From Ashinkailepas kermadecensis (Eukaryota; Arthropoda; Thecostraca; Neolepadidae): DNA of 64,000 bases. Made by a program: the position numbers and the translations under genes. This document shows, piece after piece, positions 35,620 through 47,987 of this stretch. The stretch is from contig JAOTOM010004737.1 in assembly GCA_034440615.1 (NCBI GenBank), forward strand, positions 248,001 through 312,000, read 5' to 3'. The stretch's first letter is position 1. Each line of letters begins with the position of its first letter. The notes under the pieces are model-generated. The model did not search any database. It had not been told where the DNA came from and saw only the letters and a program-made list of their open reading frames with translations.

Positions 35620-36599
35620 GCGTAAGCTCGATCAGTAACTTTCTGTCTCCTTCCATGTCAGGCCAGTGGCCTGAAACCTGACCCTTCACTTTATTCGGGG
35701 ACTACTCTGATGTGCCATAGCAATGGATGGTCCGGACGCCCCTCCCCAAATAACTCGAAATCCCCCCCCCGTGCCATTGCGCGCCGGCGACGGACACTGG
35801 AGGCGGGTAGCGACGAACACAGCCTTCGGCGGTGGTCTATGCCGTGTTGTGTTCAGCTCTATTTACAAAGCACTGAATTAACCGAATCGGCCGACGAATT
35901 GGCCGCCGAATGCCACGTTGCATTCAGCAGGCGAATCAGCACCTTGAGGCTGGTTTGCTGAAAAACATGAGGAGCAGTGTGTTCAGCCATTCTTCCCAGC
36001 CATGACCGTTCTGCATACAATTTATGTACAACATTTTGACAGAGGTACTCTGTCAGAATTTGAATTTGTCAGAAATTACCCCATTTTGTCAGAGGTACTC
36101 CCGCTGTGTCTCCCTTCCTCCGGTTCCAGCATCCCTGACGACAGTGCTGACATGCACTGGCCTGGCAAGGAGCATTATGAGGTGCGTGACTCCAGAAGCT
36201 GACAAGGAATCCTGATGTATACATTTGGACGTGCCAGGCGTATTCATCATGTTGGCCCAAGGAATGCTAGGGAAATCGTCCCCATTGCGTTACGTTTCAG
36301 AAGTTTGTTCGTTAGTTTTTCACGTAATTTCGCCTTCGCTAGCAAAAGCCGTGATATGCTCAGTAGTGATCACGCTGCAAGAAATCAAAGGCTCTTTGTC
36401 AGCTACTGCAGTCCCACACCTCATGGTGCTCCCTACCACATCAGTCAATATCAATTACGCGGTTAAAGCTGATAGAACTGGAAGAACAGATGTGGCTGCA
36501 CCTCTCACTTCATCAAAATTACAGACAGATAATGTGGTGAAAGATAAAAATGACCCTGACACTGAATATGTCCTCTCAGATTTTGGAACTTCGCACTAA
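35620..36599. other. Intron C-D, unique part
   Basis: No recognised family; overlapping short open frames at 36000-36600 have no motif. Confidence 0.4.
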
Positions 36600-36870
36600 T
36601 CCCCATGAAAACTGTGTTGTCGGTGAGGGATACAGGAGACTCCCTGACCGACACAGAACGACCCTCTACGACACAGGAGGACCCGCAACTGGCGCAGAAT
36701 GCTCCTCACACGCACGAGGACCATGACCGATCCAGAATTCCTCTGATGGACACAGGAGGCCTCCCGATCGGCATAGGAGGCCCTCTGACTGACAGAGGAG
36801 GCCCTCGCTGGAACATGAGGACAGCCTGACTGACACTGGAGCGCCCCTCACTGATACAGGAGATACCTGG
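36600..36870. repeat. Degenerate minisatellite (GAGGACC/GGAGGCCCT motif)
   Basis: Irregular copies of a roughly 20-27-bp unit with ACAGGAGGCCTC / ACTGACACAGG wording. Strong divergence between units suggests an old array. Confidence 0.6.
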
Positions 36871-38400
36871 TGATTTAAGGATTGCATCAACCCTTCTAGA
36901 TAAAACGTTATCAATAAAGAACAGTCAACTTAATATATTCTTTGATACAGGGTGCTTCTTGCGAAATTATGTTGTGAGCCTATGCGAAAACCTGGTATTC
37001 GAGCCGTTTCAGCCAAGGCAGTAGAGGAAGCCGCCAGCCAATAACAGAGCCTCGATTTTGTCTAAGACACGATCCTGGACCATTTTGGTCAACCTAATTA
37101 CTTGGCTCTGAGCATTTGGGAACAGAGAACCGATCGTGTCGTGCTCATGGGATGCACAGACCTAAGTTGAAATAGTATAAGTGTTGCCATAGGCTTATGA
37201 TGGAGTTCAGTACTGAACTCATGCAGTATGAAACTCCCCAAGTTCGAAAGCCCAGAAGCTCTCAGTCTATCTATCTCGGCCTAAAATCCGAATAACTCAG
37301 GAGCTGAACAAGACCATCCGAGGTCCAGCTAGGCCATCAACCTTTAATTACTTTGGAAAGCAAGCCTATGCATGCACATTAGCTTAGTTGTCCATCATCC
37401 TACTGCATCCAACATTTGTCATTTGTGGGCAACAAATGACATTGACCACAAATGAGTAATTGCCGATAATTCACACTCGTGTGAACAACGACAGACATAT
37501 TTTCGCTTATCGCGTCATAGCGTAATGATCTGATCAGGCATTTTCATTTTTCATCTAATGAAGCCAGCAATAGATGGTCCCATCAGCTACAACAGGCAGT
37601 GGCGCCCCAACCCACGTCGTTCCTCCGTAATCGCAAACAAAATAATCGGGATGCATTGATACTCGCCTCACCCCTCCCAGACCCCACACGGGCGGGGGCC
37701 AAAGCGCATGAAGCCAAATTGCGCTAAGTCCGGAACGGTTTTGTGTAATGCTTTCCCTCCCAAAAAATTAGAAACGAGGGCCTGCAACCGTCGCCTCTGC
37801 CGTATCCTGGCCAGAGCAGACGAAGTGGACCACATCAATGCGCTATTGTACATATTGCTTCAGCACAAATTTATTTACAAATGCTAACATATTGGGAACT
37901 TACCTCTGTGCTCGCTATACCTGGCCTAGGCTCAGGCATCGATTACACGACAGAAAATGTTAGCTTAAGCACGTCAGCCTGAATAGTGCGTCGTGGGATA
38001 ATGTCAGCCTTCACAGGAAGAAGATTTTGCATGTGATGTAATTCATCTGCAAGCAATCCATTCAGCCAATGTCGGAGAGATCTAAAAAAAGAAGACTGGA
38101 TCCAATTCGTAAAGTTCAGTTGGTGCGCATAGCTTCAATAGTTTACGGATAGGACATTCAAACGTCAATTTAGCGACTAATGATCTTCCTTTGTCATCCA
38201 CAAAACTTTTTCCATCTTACAAACCAGTTTCAGCAAGCGAGGAAGTAAAGTCAATACACCAGAATTGGGTTTGCTTCCACCACTAATGAAGGGTGTCTCA
38301 TCCCTATTCATTTTCGAAACTTTATCGTCTTCAATATTGGAGTGGGCTTCCTGCAACAACTTAGTTTAAACGATAAAACATTTAACTTAAAAGCTATACA
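36871..38400. other. Intron C-D, unique part
   Basis: No recognised gene or repeat. Confidence 0.4.
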
Positions 38401-38950
38401 TTAACCCGCCCCGTCTCTCCGGTCAGATCCTCACACCCCGTCTTGGGGGGGGGGTGATGAAAACCCCCTCTATCTTCCAAACTGTGGGCCGCACGAAAAT
38501 GAATCGAGTGTCACCGGAAGGCTCTCGACGAGTAGGGGCCAAAAATGTCCTCTATTTTTAGTTGTAAAAAAATGAAACTCAAAATTCCGGTTCTTAAAGA
38601 TTTGTTTATCAAGAACATGTCATATCTCCATTTCTGATATAGATACGGAGTTAAAATGCACGCCATTTGATAGCTTATTACACAACGCGTAATGATTTCC
38701 AAGTAAAATTTGCTGTTGGACAAATATAGTGGCACGCGCCGGATCGGGCTTTCGGGACAATTTCGTGGAATCGGGAGAGAAGGGAATCCAAACGGCCCTT
38801 CTATCTTCGGAACGAAGCGTCGCTAGAACATGAAAAGCATACATAGGAAAAGCAAAGCATATAAAAGTTTTCCATGATTCTGACCCACAGCATACAGCCC
38901 TCCTCCGGCTCTCCTCCTAAAATGACGTCATTATTCTGAGTTTATAACAC
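38401..38950 (+). mobile_element. TTAACCC-family element, left end
   Basis: Starts TTAACCCGCCCCGTCTCTCC, then GGTCAGATCCTCACACCCCG, a G-run, CTTCCAAACTGTGGGCCGCA, a GCTCTCGACGAGTA box, and later AAAATGACGTCATT. These blocks occur in the same order at 42946-43200 and, on the - strand, at 28312-28004 and 49235-49100. The right end is not recognisable. Confidence 0.6.
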
Positions 38951-39420
38951 CACTAGCTACGTCCTTTTTAGCCATTCGGCTCAAATTTGTGATTCATCGC
39001 AAAGCTGAAGGTATTTTGAAATACAACAGACGTATCGTGGATGGAAAACTTCGAACGTTAAAATGTTCAAAGCTTAATTTCAGTTAAACTGTTGGATTAT
39101 CAGCATCGTATTTTGTATCAAAAAGTTTGCACCTGATTTGTACGTGATAGAATTTAGAATGTCAGCCATACTGATAGTACGTCTTACTCCGTCGTCTACA
39201 TTCCTTGCAGAGACAATCTCTTTGTACATTAATGAATGTATTCATATCACACTAATCTCGTGTTCATGGATTCAATCATCATGAAATGTACAAGCATGAG
39301 GAGATAAAATCCACCAACATGATGTGTGCACTGGCAGCCTCACACGCCACATGACGGCCTCGCACACCGGCTACTCACTGTCACTCGCCTCTCCAGGCGC
39401 TGCACAGACCGAATACACTT
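38951..39420. other. Intron C-D, unique part
   Basis: No recognised feature. Confidence 0.4.
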
Positions 39421-41362
39421 TCATCGTCGTGCTGTGGGCGGTGCAGGCTGGAAGTCGGCACACTGCGCACGCTGTGACCCGTCTGAGTGTGTTCTTCCTT
39501 TTTTTTTGTAGCCGCGGCCGTGGCTCCCTTGTATGCACAAGCGGCAGCGGCCCTTCTTAGCGGCGGGCTCAGGCCGCGCGGTGTCAGGGGCGGCCCCAGA
39601 CGGCCCGGACCGGTCCACATGCTGATCGAGTGCCAGCTCGAGGGCTCGTCGGGCTTGCAATTGCAGCACACCGCCACTCTGTTACAGAGCGGCGCGCTGC
39701 TCCAGGTGCGGGCGAATGAGCTGGGCGCTAAGATGTTTGAGGTACTGCCGTCGCCCTCCGTGGCGGTCGTCGCAGCACTCGGCTGTGGGCTGCGCTTCAC
39801 AGAATATGTGGTAGCCGTTGAGGCCTGCCACGGACACCAGGTACATAAACACCCGCGTTGGCCACCGTTGTGCAGGGGCGAGGCACATGGTGCTGGCCAA
39901 GATTGCGTCGCATGTGTCGACGTCCCCTTTCGTGCTGTTGTAATACAGCAAAAATTCTGGCTTGCTGCTCTTCCTGTCGACCAACGGCTGCCGATGCTTC
40001 GTGGAAGCCACCAGGACGACCTTGCCAGCCCTGGGACAATGAGATGCGAATTGCACTCCGTTCCTATGCACGATCATCGTGCTGTTGGGCTGGCGGCCGG
40101 CAGCTGACTTCAGCTCCTGGGGCAGGAACTGTCAGTTGGCTCGCAGGGTGCCGACTACCGACAGCTTGAGGTCGTCGCGCAGCGTCTCCATCACATCGAT
40201 GGAGGTATAATAGCGATCCATAGTCACGTTGCGCCCGGTGCCGGCTAAATCACACACCATGTGACGCACCAATGCCGGCACCGACGATATCTGGATGTTG
40301 GGCGGCGCGAGATCCGGGCGGGCGGGTCGTCCAGCATAGGGCCATATTTTCCAGATATATCTGGTGTTTGCATCGGCCACAGCACGCATCAGAATGCCGG
40401 ACCGGTCAGGCTTGGAGGGCATGCACACCCGGATTCCGCACCGTCCACGGAACTTTACCAGAGTTTCGTCCAGTGTGACGCACTCGCTGGGTGAGTAGTG
40501 ACGCCGCAGATTCGCATCTGCTTCCTGAAACACCTCCAGAGCCAAACAGAATCTATCGGCCATGCATCGCTCAGCCCGTGTTTCAGGGTCGTCCAGTGTG
40601 ATGGCTGACATCAGCCGCGCGTACCTGAAGTAGAAAATGGCGGCGCGGAACTCCGGCGGAGCGCACGGGCCGATGAACAGCTCTCGTGCCGGCTCCTTGG
40701 GAAGCGTGCCGCGCAGTACCGCCAGGCCGATGAATGCTGTCATCTCGGCTACATCTGTCGGCTTTACGAGATGAGCGCTCTTCTCATTCTCAGGCTGCTG
40801 TCGGCGAAGTATGTCTAGCTTTTGTTGGTGTGACGCACTACATTTTCTATGACTTGGGGCGAGACAAAGAGTTCGAAGGCTTCGACTTCCTTTGTCACCG
40901 CTTTCGCTTCACGGCTCTTCAGCCCGGGTTGCTGTGTTAGGAGGTTGGCTGCATCGCGACGCCGGCGGGCTGGCCCGGGCTGAGTTGTCCACTCGGAAGG
41001 AGCATCGCCGCGCCTGTGGACCACATAGGTGGCAGGTGCCTGCTCCAATTCCTGGAGACCAGCCTCATCCAGCTTTCGTTGCGATTTTGTCAGCTCGCGC
41101 TGGGCCCTTCTCGGCGTAGTTGACGGCGTGGCGGCGGAGACGGCGGCAGCGACGGCGGCAGCGGCGGCGGCGGTGGAAGAGATGACGGCGAGGGTGACGG
41201 CCGTGGGGGCAGGAGCGACGCTTCACCTTCCTCTTCGTTGTAGGACAGCATTTCCACATGGTCAGACTCCGACTCTGTCCCGTCTCCGCACTCCGAGCCG
41301 CTGCTCGAGTCTGCCATGAGGCGCACTATCTCTTCGCGCGTCAGGTGGCGCGAGTAAGACAT
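39421..41362 (-). pseudogene. piggyBac-family transposase, inactive
   Basis: The - strand start MSYSRHLTREEIVRLM at 41362 opens an acidic/serine N-terminus, typical of the family, followed by a proline-rich stretch. FELFVSPQVIENVVRHTNKS (about 40880) opens the DDE_Tnp_1_7 domain. The catalytic frame 40743-40135 holds TLDETLVKFRGRC (first Asp) and TMDRYYTSIDVMETL (second Asp). The same frame continues with KVVLVASTKH and YNSTKGDVDTCDA (third Asp) and KHLSAQLIRPHLEQR, and ends in a Cys-rich tail (CRLCIQGSHG...RAQCADF). Breaks are frame changes between N-terminus, linker and catalytic part, an in-frame TGA at 40134-40132 and a TAA at 39684-39682. The catalytic region is otherwise well kept, so the loss is fairly recent. 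It is antisense to the receptor gene. Confidence 0.9.
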
Positions 41363-41839
41363 TTTTGACCACTGGAGACGCGTGCTACTCACACCACTGT
41401 CTTTGGGCAACTAGCTGCCTGTGTATTTGCCATGGGCTAGACACACTGTACCCAGATGGTGTTTTCCCGGCGAGCGAGGACGAAAGCAAACAGAGGTGTA
41501 ACCCACACGTGCGAACGGATGCTGTCCCTATGGGTGAAGTGCGCAAACAAAAGTTATGGCCCTTCGCCACACGTGCGCTCAGATGCTGGGTCGGATATTG
41601 TCGCACCCTTGTCAAGCCTAACTTCGTGAACATTTTTCGATTACTTATCGTGTTGCAGGGCCAGCCTACTCTCTCCCTGGTCAAATCGTGGTTTGTCATG
41701 TAGATTTGCACACTGGCAAGCGCTACATGAAATTGAGTTCACAGATACTTTCCATAGCAACGTGCCTTGCTTGGAAAGTAGGTGACGATAGTTCGTGTTG
41801 ATTTTTACACGACCAATTTTGTATGCATTTGCCGTCATA

Positions 41840-42949
41840 CGACGATGACCTAGGATGAATTTGACCTTGACTATGATTTATCATGTTGGTTGCATTGGGT
41901 AATTTGATGCTGTTTAGGCCATGAAACTCGAAAATATAACACACAAATAAGGGTATCTAAATATACTTGGTTCACATTGCGGCCTTTACCTTACCGTGAC
42001 CTCAGGCCATTGACGGAGGTCGAACAAATTTGATAGAGAACTTCTGAATCTTCAGCATGCATGCAAAGCCCAAGAAGGTAGACATCAAAGCATAAATATT
42101 TCAACAATAGTCACATTGACGCAAAATGGGCCAAAGTGGCAGTGACCTTAGGCCACTGACCTGACCTCAAGTACAAATTAATGGTATGTGTTGCAATCAC
42201 TGCCAAGTTGTGGCCATGTGGTACCATCATTTCAATATATTTCGCGAGCATGAGCTATCAATCCTCATACAGAGAAACCGTTATAGCACAATCACCTAGG
42301 ATGACCTTGACCTTGAGTTTGATTCATAGTTTTGGTTTCTGGGAATAATTTAGATCGTGAAATGCAATTTTGATACCATGCAAGCCTTGATACCTTGAAA
42401 TAAACCATAAAAACAGGAGTGTCGAAATAGGTTTAGCCCACTTAGCTTACACTATTTTATCCTGACCTCAGGTCACTTCACGAAGGTCAAGTAAATTTGA
42501 TGAGGAAATTCTCCTGATGCTTCCGCATACATACCAAGGTAAAAATGGGGGTTGAAGGGTATACATGTTGCAACAATGGGAAAATTGGCCCGAAATGGAC
42601 CCAAAGTTGACCATGACCTCAGGTCACTGACCTAGTCTCAAACAAAAAACCGAGATATACGATTTGTAGGCATTGCTCAGATGTACTCATCTGCCACGTT
42701 TCATGTAAATATCTTTTCATTTGTATGAGCTATCGATCTTGAAATATTTTCGAAGGTGGTCCTCTTTGACCTCAGCTAGCCCAATGACCTCACATTACCT
42801 GAAGTTGAAACTGCCAGGTCAGACGCAAAAAAGATCAAAGAAAGGGTACTAAAAGCTTCGCGGCGCTGCGCGCTGTCGTTTTCCCGCTGTCCTAGGAAAA
42901 CCTGTGGGGGTGGGGTCGTTAAAGACCTCCCCCCCCCCCCAAGAGTTAA
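41840..42949 (+). mobile_element. TTAACCC-family element, centre and right end
   Basis: Rich in TGACCT/AGGTCA (41990-42020, 42140-42170, 42300-42320, 42463-42490, 42610-42635, 42765-42800). It is the inverted homologue of 48180-48900: both carry ACAGGAGTGTCGAAA, then GCCCACTTAGC, then a CAGGTCAC block in order. It ends with GCTTCGCGGCGCTGCGCGCT, a C-run and TTAA at 42946. The left end is missing. Confidence 0.62.
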
Positions 42950-43775
42950 CCCATCTCGTCATTCCGGTCATATGCTCACAGATGCACCCCTCCCCCCGTC
43001 TCTGGGGAGGGGGTTATTATATAACTATCTAATCTCCAAACTAAGCGTCGCACGAAACCGAAAGAGGGGTCATATGAAAGCGCTCGACGAGTATGGCTTG
43101 AAACCACACCCAACCTTTTATCAACTCAAAATGTGACGTCACCAGGGGTTATATGTGGTCACGATTAGCGTCAAGTTTTACGCCCTGGGGAGTTAATTTT
43201 GGAGATTTTAAAACAAAACTTATTTGGTATCAGAACAGAAAGACGAAATGGACCTTGGTCCAAAAACGTTCACCCACCCAAATTTTTTGAAGTTGCAAAA
43301 TTTAGAGTTTTCAACTTTTTTGGATTTGTATGTTTCTAATTGATAGAACATACCGAGAGACGTTCTTTTAATTAAAATTAGCCCCATAGAAATTGCTCAC
43401 CTTAGCCAGAACCTGTAACTTCATCCCCAATAGGGAAATATGTCGAACAAGTAAGTCATCAAAAACGCAAAATTGCAAACATTCCTCTGGTGCGCTTTAT
43501 TGCATCCCTAAAGATAAGTAAACGCTTAAAGTCGCATTCAAATATCTTTACCCGTGAAAGCGTGACGACTGGATGAACATTTTTGGAGGTGACCTCACTT
43601 GACCTTGATTAGCTCGGGGTCCGTGAACGACCTGACCTCAAATTTCACATAACATGTCAAATTGACGTAGGAACAGGTATGCCAAATTTCGGCGCGCTGC
43701 CGCGCGCTATTTTTTATTACCCGCTAATAACCTTGGGGGCGGTTTAAAGAGACCACCCGAAACGGCGCGGGTTAA
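42946..43775 (+). mobile_element. TTAACCC-family element, both ends
   Basis: Starts TTAACCCATCTCGTCATTCC and ends ACGGCGCGGGTTAA at 43775. It contains the same left blocks as 38401 (CACCCCTCCCCCCGTCT, CCAAACTAAGCGTCGCACGA, GCTCGACGAGTA, TGACGTCACC) and a right end similar to 42850-42945 (GGCGCGCTGCCGCGCGCTAT). It shares its left TTAA with the preceding element. Confidence 0.64.
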
Positions 43776-44176
43776 GATGCAAGCCCACAGATGTTTTTAA
43801 AACTTATTTCACTTGAATATTTATGTAGGGCACCAGATGTTCTCACCCTCGGTTGTACTAATGTATAATTGCAAAGTGTGGCCCATAGTAGCTGTCTTAA
43901 CTCCTAACCTCCAAGCCTCAGTCATATCCCATCCCATTGGAATGGTACAAATCGACCTAACCGAAGCGCCAATCCCTTTGCAAGAACAGGATTTTCCGAA
44001 CGCGTGTGCCGGCCGCCCGCCGCGAGCCGAGTCGGCCGGAGCCAACTCGGCACCCTCCCGACCACTGGCCCGTCCTGCCTTGCACCAAGCTGCGAGCATG
44101 AGTGGGGTCAAGTTGCAAACATGAGCGCGTCGTGTCTGCACTGCAATTTTCGGCTTGCTCACACGAAGTCTGCGTA

Positions 44177-44447
44177 GTACACACACACACACACACCTGC
44201 TGAACACACACGGTCATATATATTGTGAAAACCGAGTATGTCGAGAAAATCCGTCAGGGGGCTGGCAAGCATCTGATAATGCTTCAGCCGAAGTTTGAAA
44301 ACCGAGGACGTAAAAATGTCCTCGGTATACACTTCATGTCCTCGGTTGCCAGGTGTGTAAACAGAAAATAGCCTCGGTATGCACGAATTACAAGCGTACA
44401 CACACACACACACACATATACACATGCACATACACACACCTACACAC

Positions 44448-44490
<43 letters not shown>

Positions 44491-44513
44491 TGCACATACA
44501 CACACCTACACAC

Positions 44514-44562
<49 letters not shown>
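44177..44562. repeat. CA microsatellites flanking an ACCGAGGAC repeat copy
   Basis: CA tracts at 44177-44195 and about 44397-44562, the second with TATACACATG interruptions in a larger repeat. Between them, 44225-44396 holds GAAAACCGAG, a hairpin ACCGAGGAC-GTAAAAAT-GTCCTCGGT at 44301-44326, and GTCCTCGGTTGCCAGGTGTG, the inverted counterpart of 23700-24000. Confidence 0.85.
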
Positions 44563-44566
<4 letters not shown>

Positions 44567-46223
44567 ATGCCTTCTGAAACCTAATCTCTTATCAGTGGTT
44601 ATAATTCTACCAGACTTGCATATACATTGACAGAAGTGTTCTATGTTTCATCAGTATACGGAACGATGAATGGGCCCAGTAAGGACAGATTTAGGAACAA
44701 GTTGTATTCATAAATTTACACTTATCGTGGCTTGATATTCTTCTGGTATGTGGAGCAGTTAGTTTTGGTGCCAAGATCTCAAGTGCGTGCTTTATAGAAT
44801 GTTTGATGTTGCTGCTTGCACCTGTTTAATGTTGCTGTGTTTTTGTCAAACTTGTGCACCCTGAGGAAGGTTCGGCGATCAAGTATAGGTGTATCTTTTG
44901 TGTCTTTTCCTCCCCTTTTTAACATGACCAAAAGACTTCTGAATTGAAAATATTGCAATCTACCCCATTGGAAACTTATACCTGGTAAGTAGTTAGGCTG
45001 ATACTGCCTATCGGATGCCTGTACCTGGCATGTAGGTAAGATGATCGGGCTTGGTGCAACGGAACTGTCTCCAATGGCACATGTGAACATTTTGTTTTAA
45101 TATGCAAAAGCACCTAAAAGCAGGATCACCGTGTTCTTTTTACATTTGCGTTACACCATACACCATATTTAGCGCACACTTACCGCATGGTAAGGTCAAT
45201 AAAGACATCTGTAATAAGTCGCCAGGTCATGCAAAGTCGGTGCCTACGTCATTTCACGACTCCCTGGGCAAACCGGGCGAAAATTATGGCCACGGCCCAA
45301 TTGCGTGGTCGAATTTCCTCACGCTTCTTCCCAAAAAGTGATGCAATTCCATATTTGAGATGATAGCTGATTAGCAGGGCATTTTGAACGGCGCGACCAT
45401 TCAGGTAGCCCCGTCATAATCTACAGCACTTCCCGAGACTATACGCGCAAAGTCTAGTTTCGATCTTTAGGCTGCTTAAATATATTCAGCAATGTTTTCA
45501 GTAAGAACTCTAAAGCATGAACTGTTAGTTACGTGTGCTTCCAGAATTTCACGTCAGAAAAGTCCGGGTTAAGAATCATGTAAGTTCTGTTCAAAGGTCA
45601 GAGGATATATTATTTGGGAAGATGTTATATAGGACTATGTTTTCTTCGTCCTTCCAAGATGAGGCCAACGCAGTGATCATTTCTATGCTAACTACGCTGC
45701 GGTTCTGCAGTTATATTCACGTTATATTCACGTTTTATTCACGTTTTATAGTGCAGAATCGCGCTTGCCGTTGCGAAACTCCTACAACCTTTCCGGCTGG
45801 CTCGCTGAACCTTTGTTCAGGTGTAATATCTTCTTGCTAGCTGCACTCTATATTTTACTTCATTTGCTTCCTGCGACCGAAACGACCCACTTGGAACTAA
45901 TGCATTTGGGAATGTAATATGCAGCATCAAACAAAGCAAAGCAAGCTAGCAAGCCAGTATTGACTTTCTCCTTCGTCCTTGAAGAACGTCTGAGAGTTGC
46001 CATTTGGGAGCAAGACCTGTGGTCGAGTCAGGGCCCAGCTATTTGGCGTATCTGGTAAACATTTTGCGTGTGCATGTGGTTCTTCAGTTGCCATCATCGT
46101 TTGAAAGGCAGTACATGCCAAATTGCATATCTCTTTATAGCAAGCCCACGTGTCGAGACTGAATGAAGGAGGCATGGCATTGGGAATGGCGAAATCGTAT
46201 ACTAAAGTGCTTCATTTTTCTTC
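44563..46223. other. Intron C-D, unique part
   Basis: No recognised gene. A short ACGTTATATTC/ACGTTTTATTC triple repeat lies near 45719-45750. Confidence 0.4.
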
Positions 46224-46231
46224 ATGTCACC

Positions 46232-46906
46232 CACTGGCGAATCCAGGGAGGGGCCATTCCGGCCATGGCCCCCCCGAAGCGCTTAAAAGGGGGGCCATAG
46301 TGTCTTTTGGCCCCCCGAAACCAACAGAAGTCAAATAAATTAAAATGCAGTAACCTTTGCCGAGGTTAAAAAATAGCGTCTGGATGAAAGAATGTCCAAT
46401 TTTAAAGGATTTTTGTATTAAAATAATTGTTTGGAAGCCAGTATGGTAGCATAGTAGATTCTGACACACATCGAGGGTTCCATGGTGCTCAAGTTCTGCT
46501 TACAGCAAGAGTTGACAAAATCGGATCCGCCAGTGTGTACACGTGCACGAACGTTGACGTGGTAGAAGACGTTGAACGTGAACGTGAACGTTTTGGTAAA
46601 CAAGAACACAAATCCGGTAACATAGAAACGGTGGAGGTAGGCTAGGGCTCCTACACAGGAAATTATGTTGTCAATTATTATTTAAGTTTAATTTTAATTA
46701 TTATTTAAAAAATCGGCCCCTTTGCCAAATAGTGGTCGCAATCCGGTGTTTTTAACCAAAAATAGTGGGAGAATGGGCACCCTCCAAATCCGTTCGACCC
46801 CTCCCCTGATGCAATTCCTAGGTACGCCACTGGGGGAGGGGGAGGGGCTGACGCCGAAAACCGAAAGTTGGCCCCCCCCCAAACCGGTGGGCTAGATCCG
46901 CCAGTG
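46232..46906. mobile_element. hAT-type non-autonomous element with 8-bp target duplication
   Basis: The target duplication ATGTCACC is perfect at 46224-46231 and 46907-46914. Inverted termini are CACTGGCGAATCCAG on the left and CTAGATCCGCCAGTG on the right (13 of 15 match), each followed inward by a C/G-run block with GGCC. The 675-bp interior has no transposase. An 8-bp duplication with CA..TG termini is the hAT superfamily pattern. A second inner terminus-like piece (GGTACGCCACTG) at about 46821 hints at nesting. Confidence 0.83.
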
Positions 46907-46914
46907 ATGTCACC

Positions 46915-47894
46915 TCGTAATTTTACTTACAAATCGTGCCAAATCATCATTCGGTTTGTTTTGTAGCACCACTTTATCAATTAATTCAAGCATTGTGAAA
47001 TGAACTCCAAATTAATCCTCAGCTAAATTCAAAGCACGTCACTGAGCACTACCTTTTACACCACTTCTCAAAGACATCCACAGATTCTCACACGTATATG
47101 TTCGATATACGTGGGTTCAGTTGGCAAAGCGGTATTCCCATGACAAACAGCCATGGACGCGAATATCAATGAATGGAGTGATCATGGAATGGCGTAGTGA
47201 GGGGGTGACTGAACCAGACATAATGTGGCATGGTGGGCAAGATATGGAACACAATGGCAAGCCATCGGCTGTTTGCGCATAAGCAGGCGAATGGAGGCAA
47301 AGTGCGCAAACTGGAAAAGCATAGCAAGAAGTGTGATGCAGCAGAAGTAGATGATGCACAAATCTGCATTGACGTGGCTGAGCCACGTTGCATTATGCAC
47401 GGTAGGACTGGGTAATGCAGCGTAAGCTAACTGCCGTTCGGGCCAATCGGATGCGGAAATTGTCCGGACCAGACGGTGAGACGGGGAGAACAACATGCCG
47501 GCCATCGGAAAAACATCCGCTTCCGCGGTCTAACAAGGCAGTAAACTGTGCCTGCGATTTCACGGTGTTGGTTGCCAACGATCGTGGAGCAGATTCTGGC
47601 CAAATTGTCGCAGCGAATATGTGGAGGCAAAGCCAGAGTCGCCACCATCTGCGTAACCATAAGATTGAAATACAAAATACAGGCGCATTTATGCTTAAAT
47701 GTTGTGCTCAGTCGATGATCCAAGCTATTTTGGATCATTGGATTGTTACTATTATGAGGGTTAATTGAAGGGGGTAAATTGACATCCCTTGGCGCTTGAC
47801 ATCTGTTCGATATGTGTATCATTACTTGACGTGGATTGTGATAGAACTAGCCAGTTTTGCAATGACATATATTTGTCACACAAGCCATCAAACA
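46915..47894. other. Intron C-D, unique part
   Basis: No recognised family; overlapping open frames of 60-130 codons without motifs. Confidence 0.4.
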
Positions 47895-47987
47895 ATGCGG
47901 CATAGCTGTGTGGTGTTAGGCAGCTGCGTGCTAGTGTTCGGCGCCTTAGCGGCGTCTCGTGTTATTGGGACCGAAGACAAACCCCGA
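47895..47987 (+). CDS. Possible first exon encoding a signal peptide (nested gene?)
   Basis: From ATG 47895 the frame reads MRHSCVVLGSCVLVFGALAA, then SRVIGTEDKPR, and meets a splice donor CGA|GTGAGC at 47988, phase 0. The first 20 residues have the short basic start, hydrophobic core and small-residue end of a secretion signal, with likely cleavage after about residue 20. The frame is open upstream of the ATG, so the start is chosen because of the signal shape. No second exon or family was recognised. It could be a chance frame or the 5' exon of a small secreted-protein gene inside the receptor intron. Confidence 0.3.

Noticed and set aside
44159..44630. His/Thr and Cys/Val frames over CA repeats
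   Set aside because: Translation of the CA/TG microsatellite in both directions.
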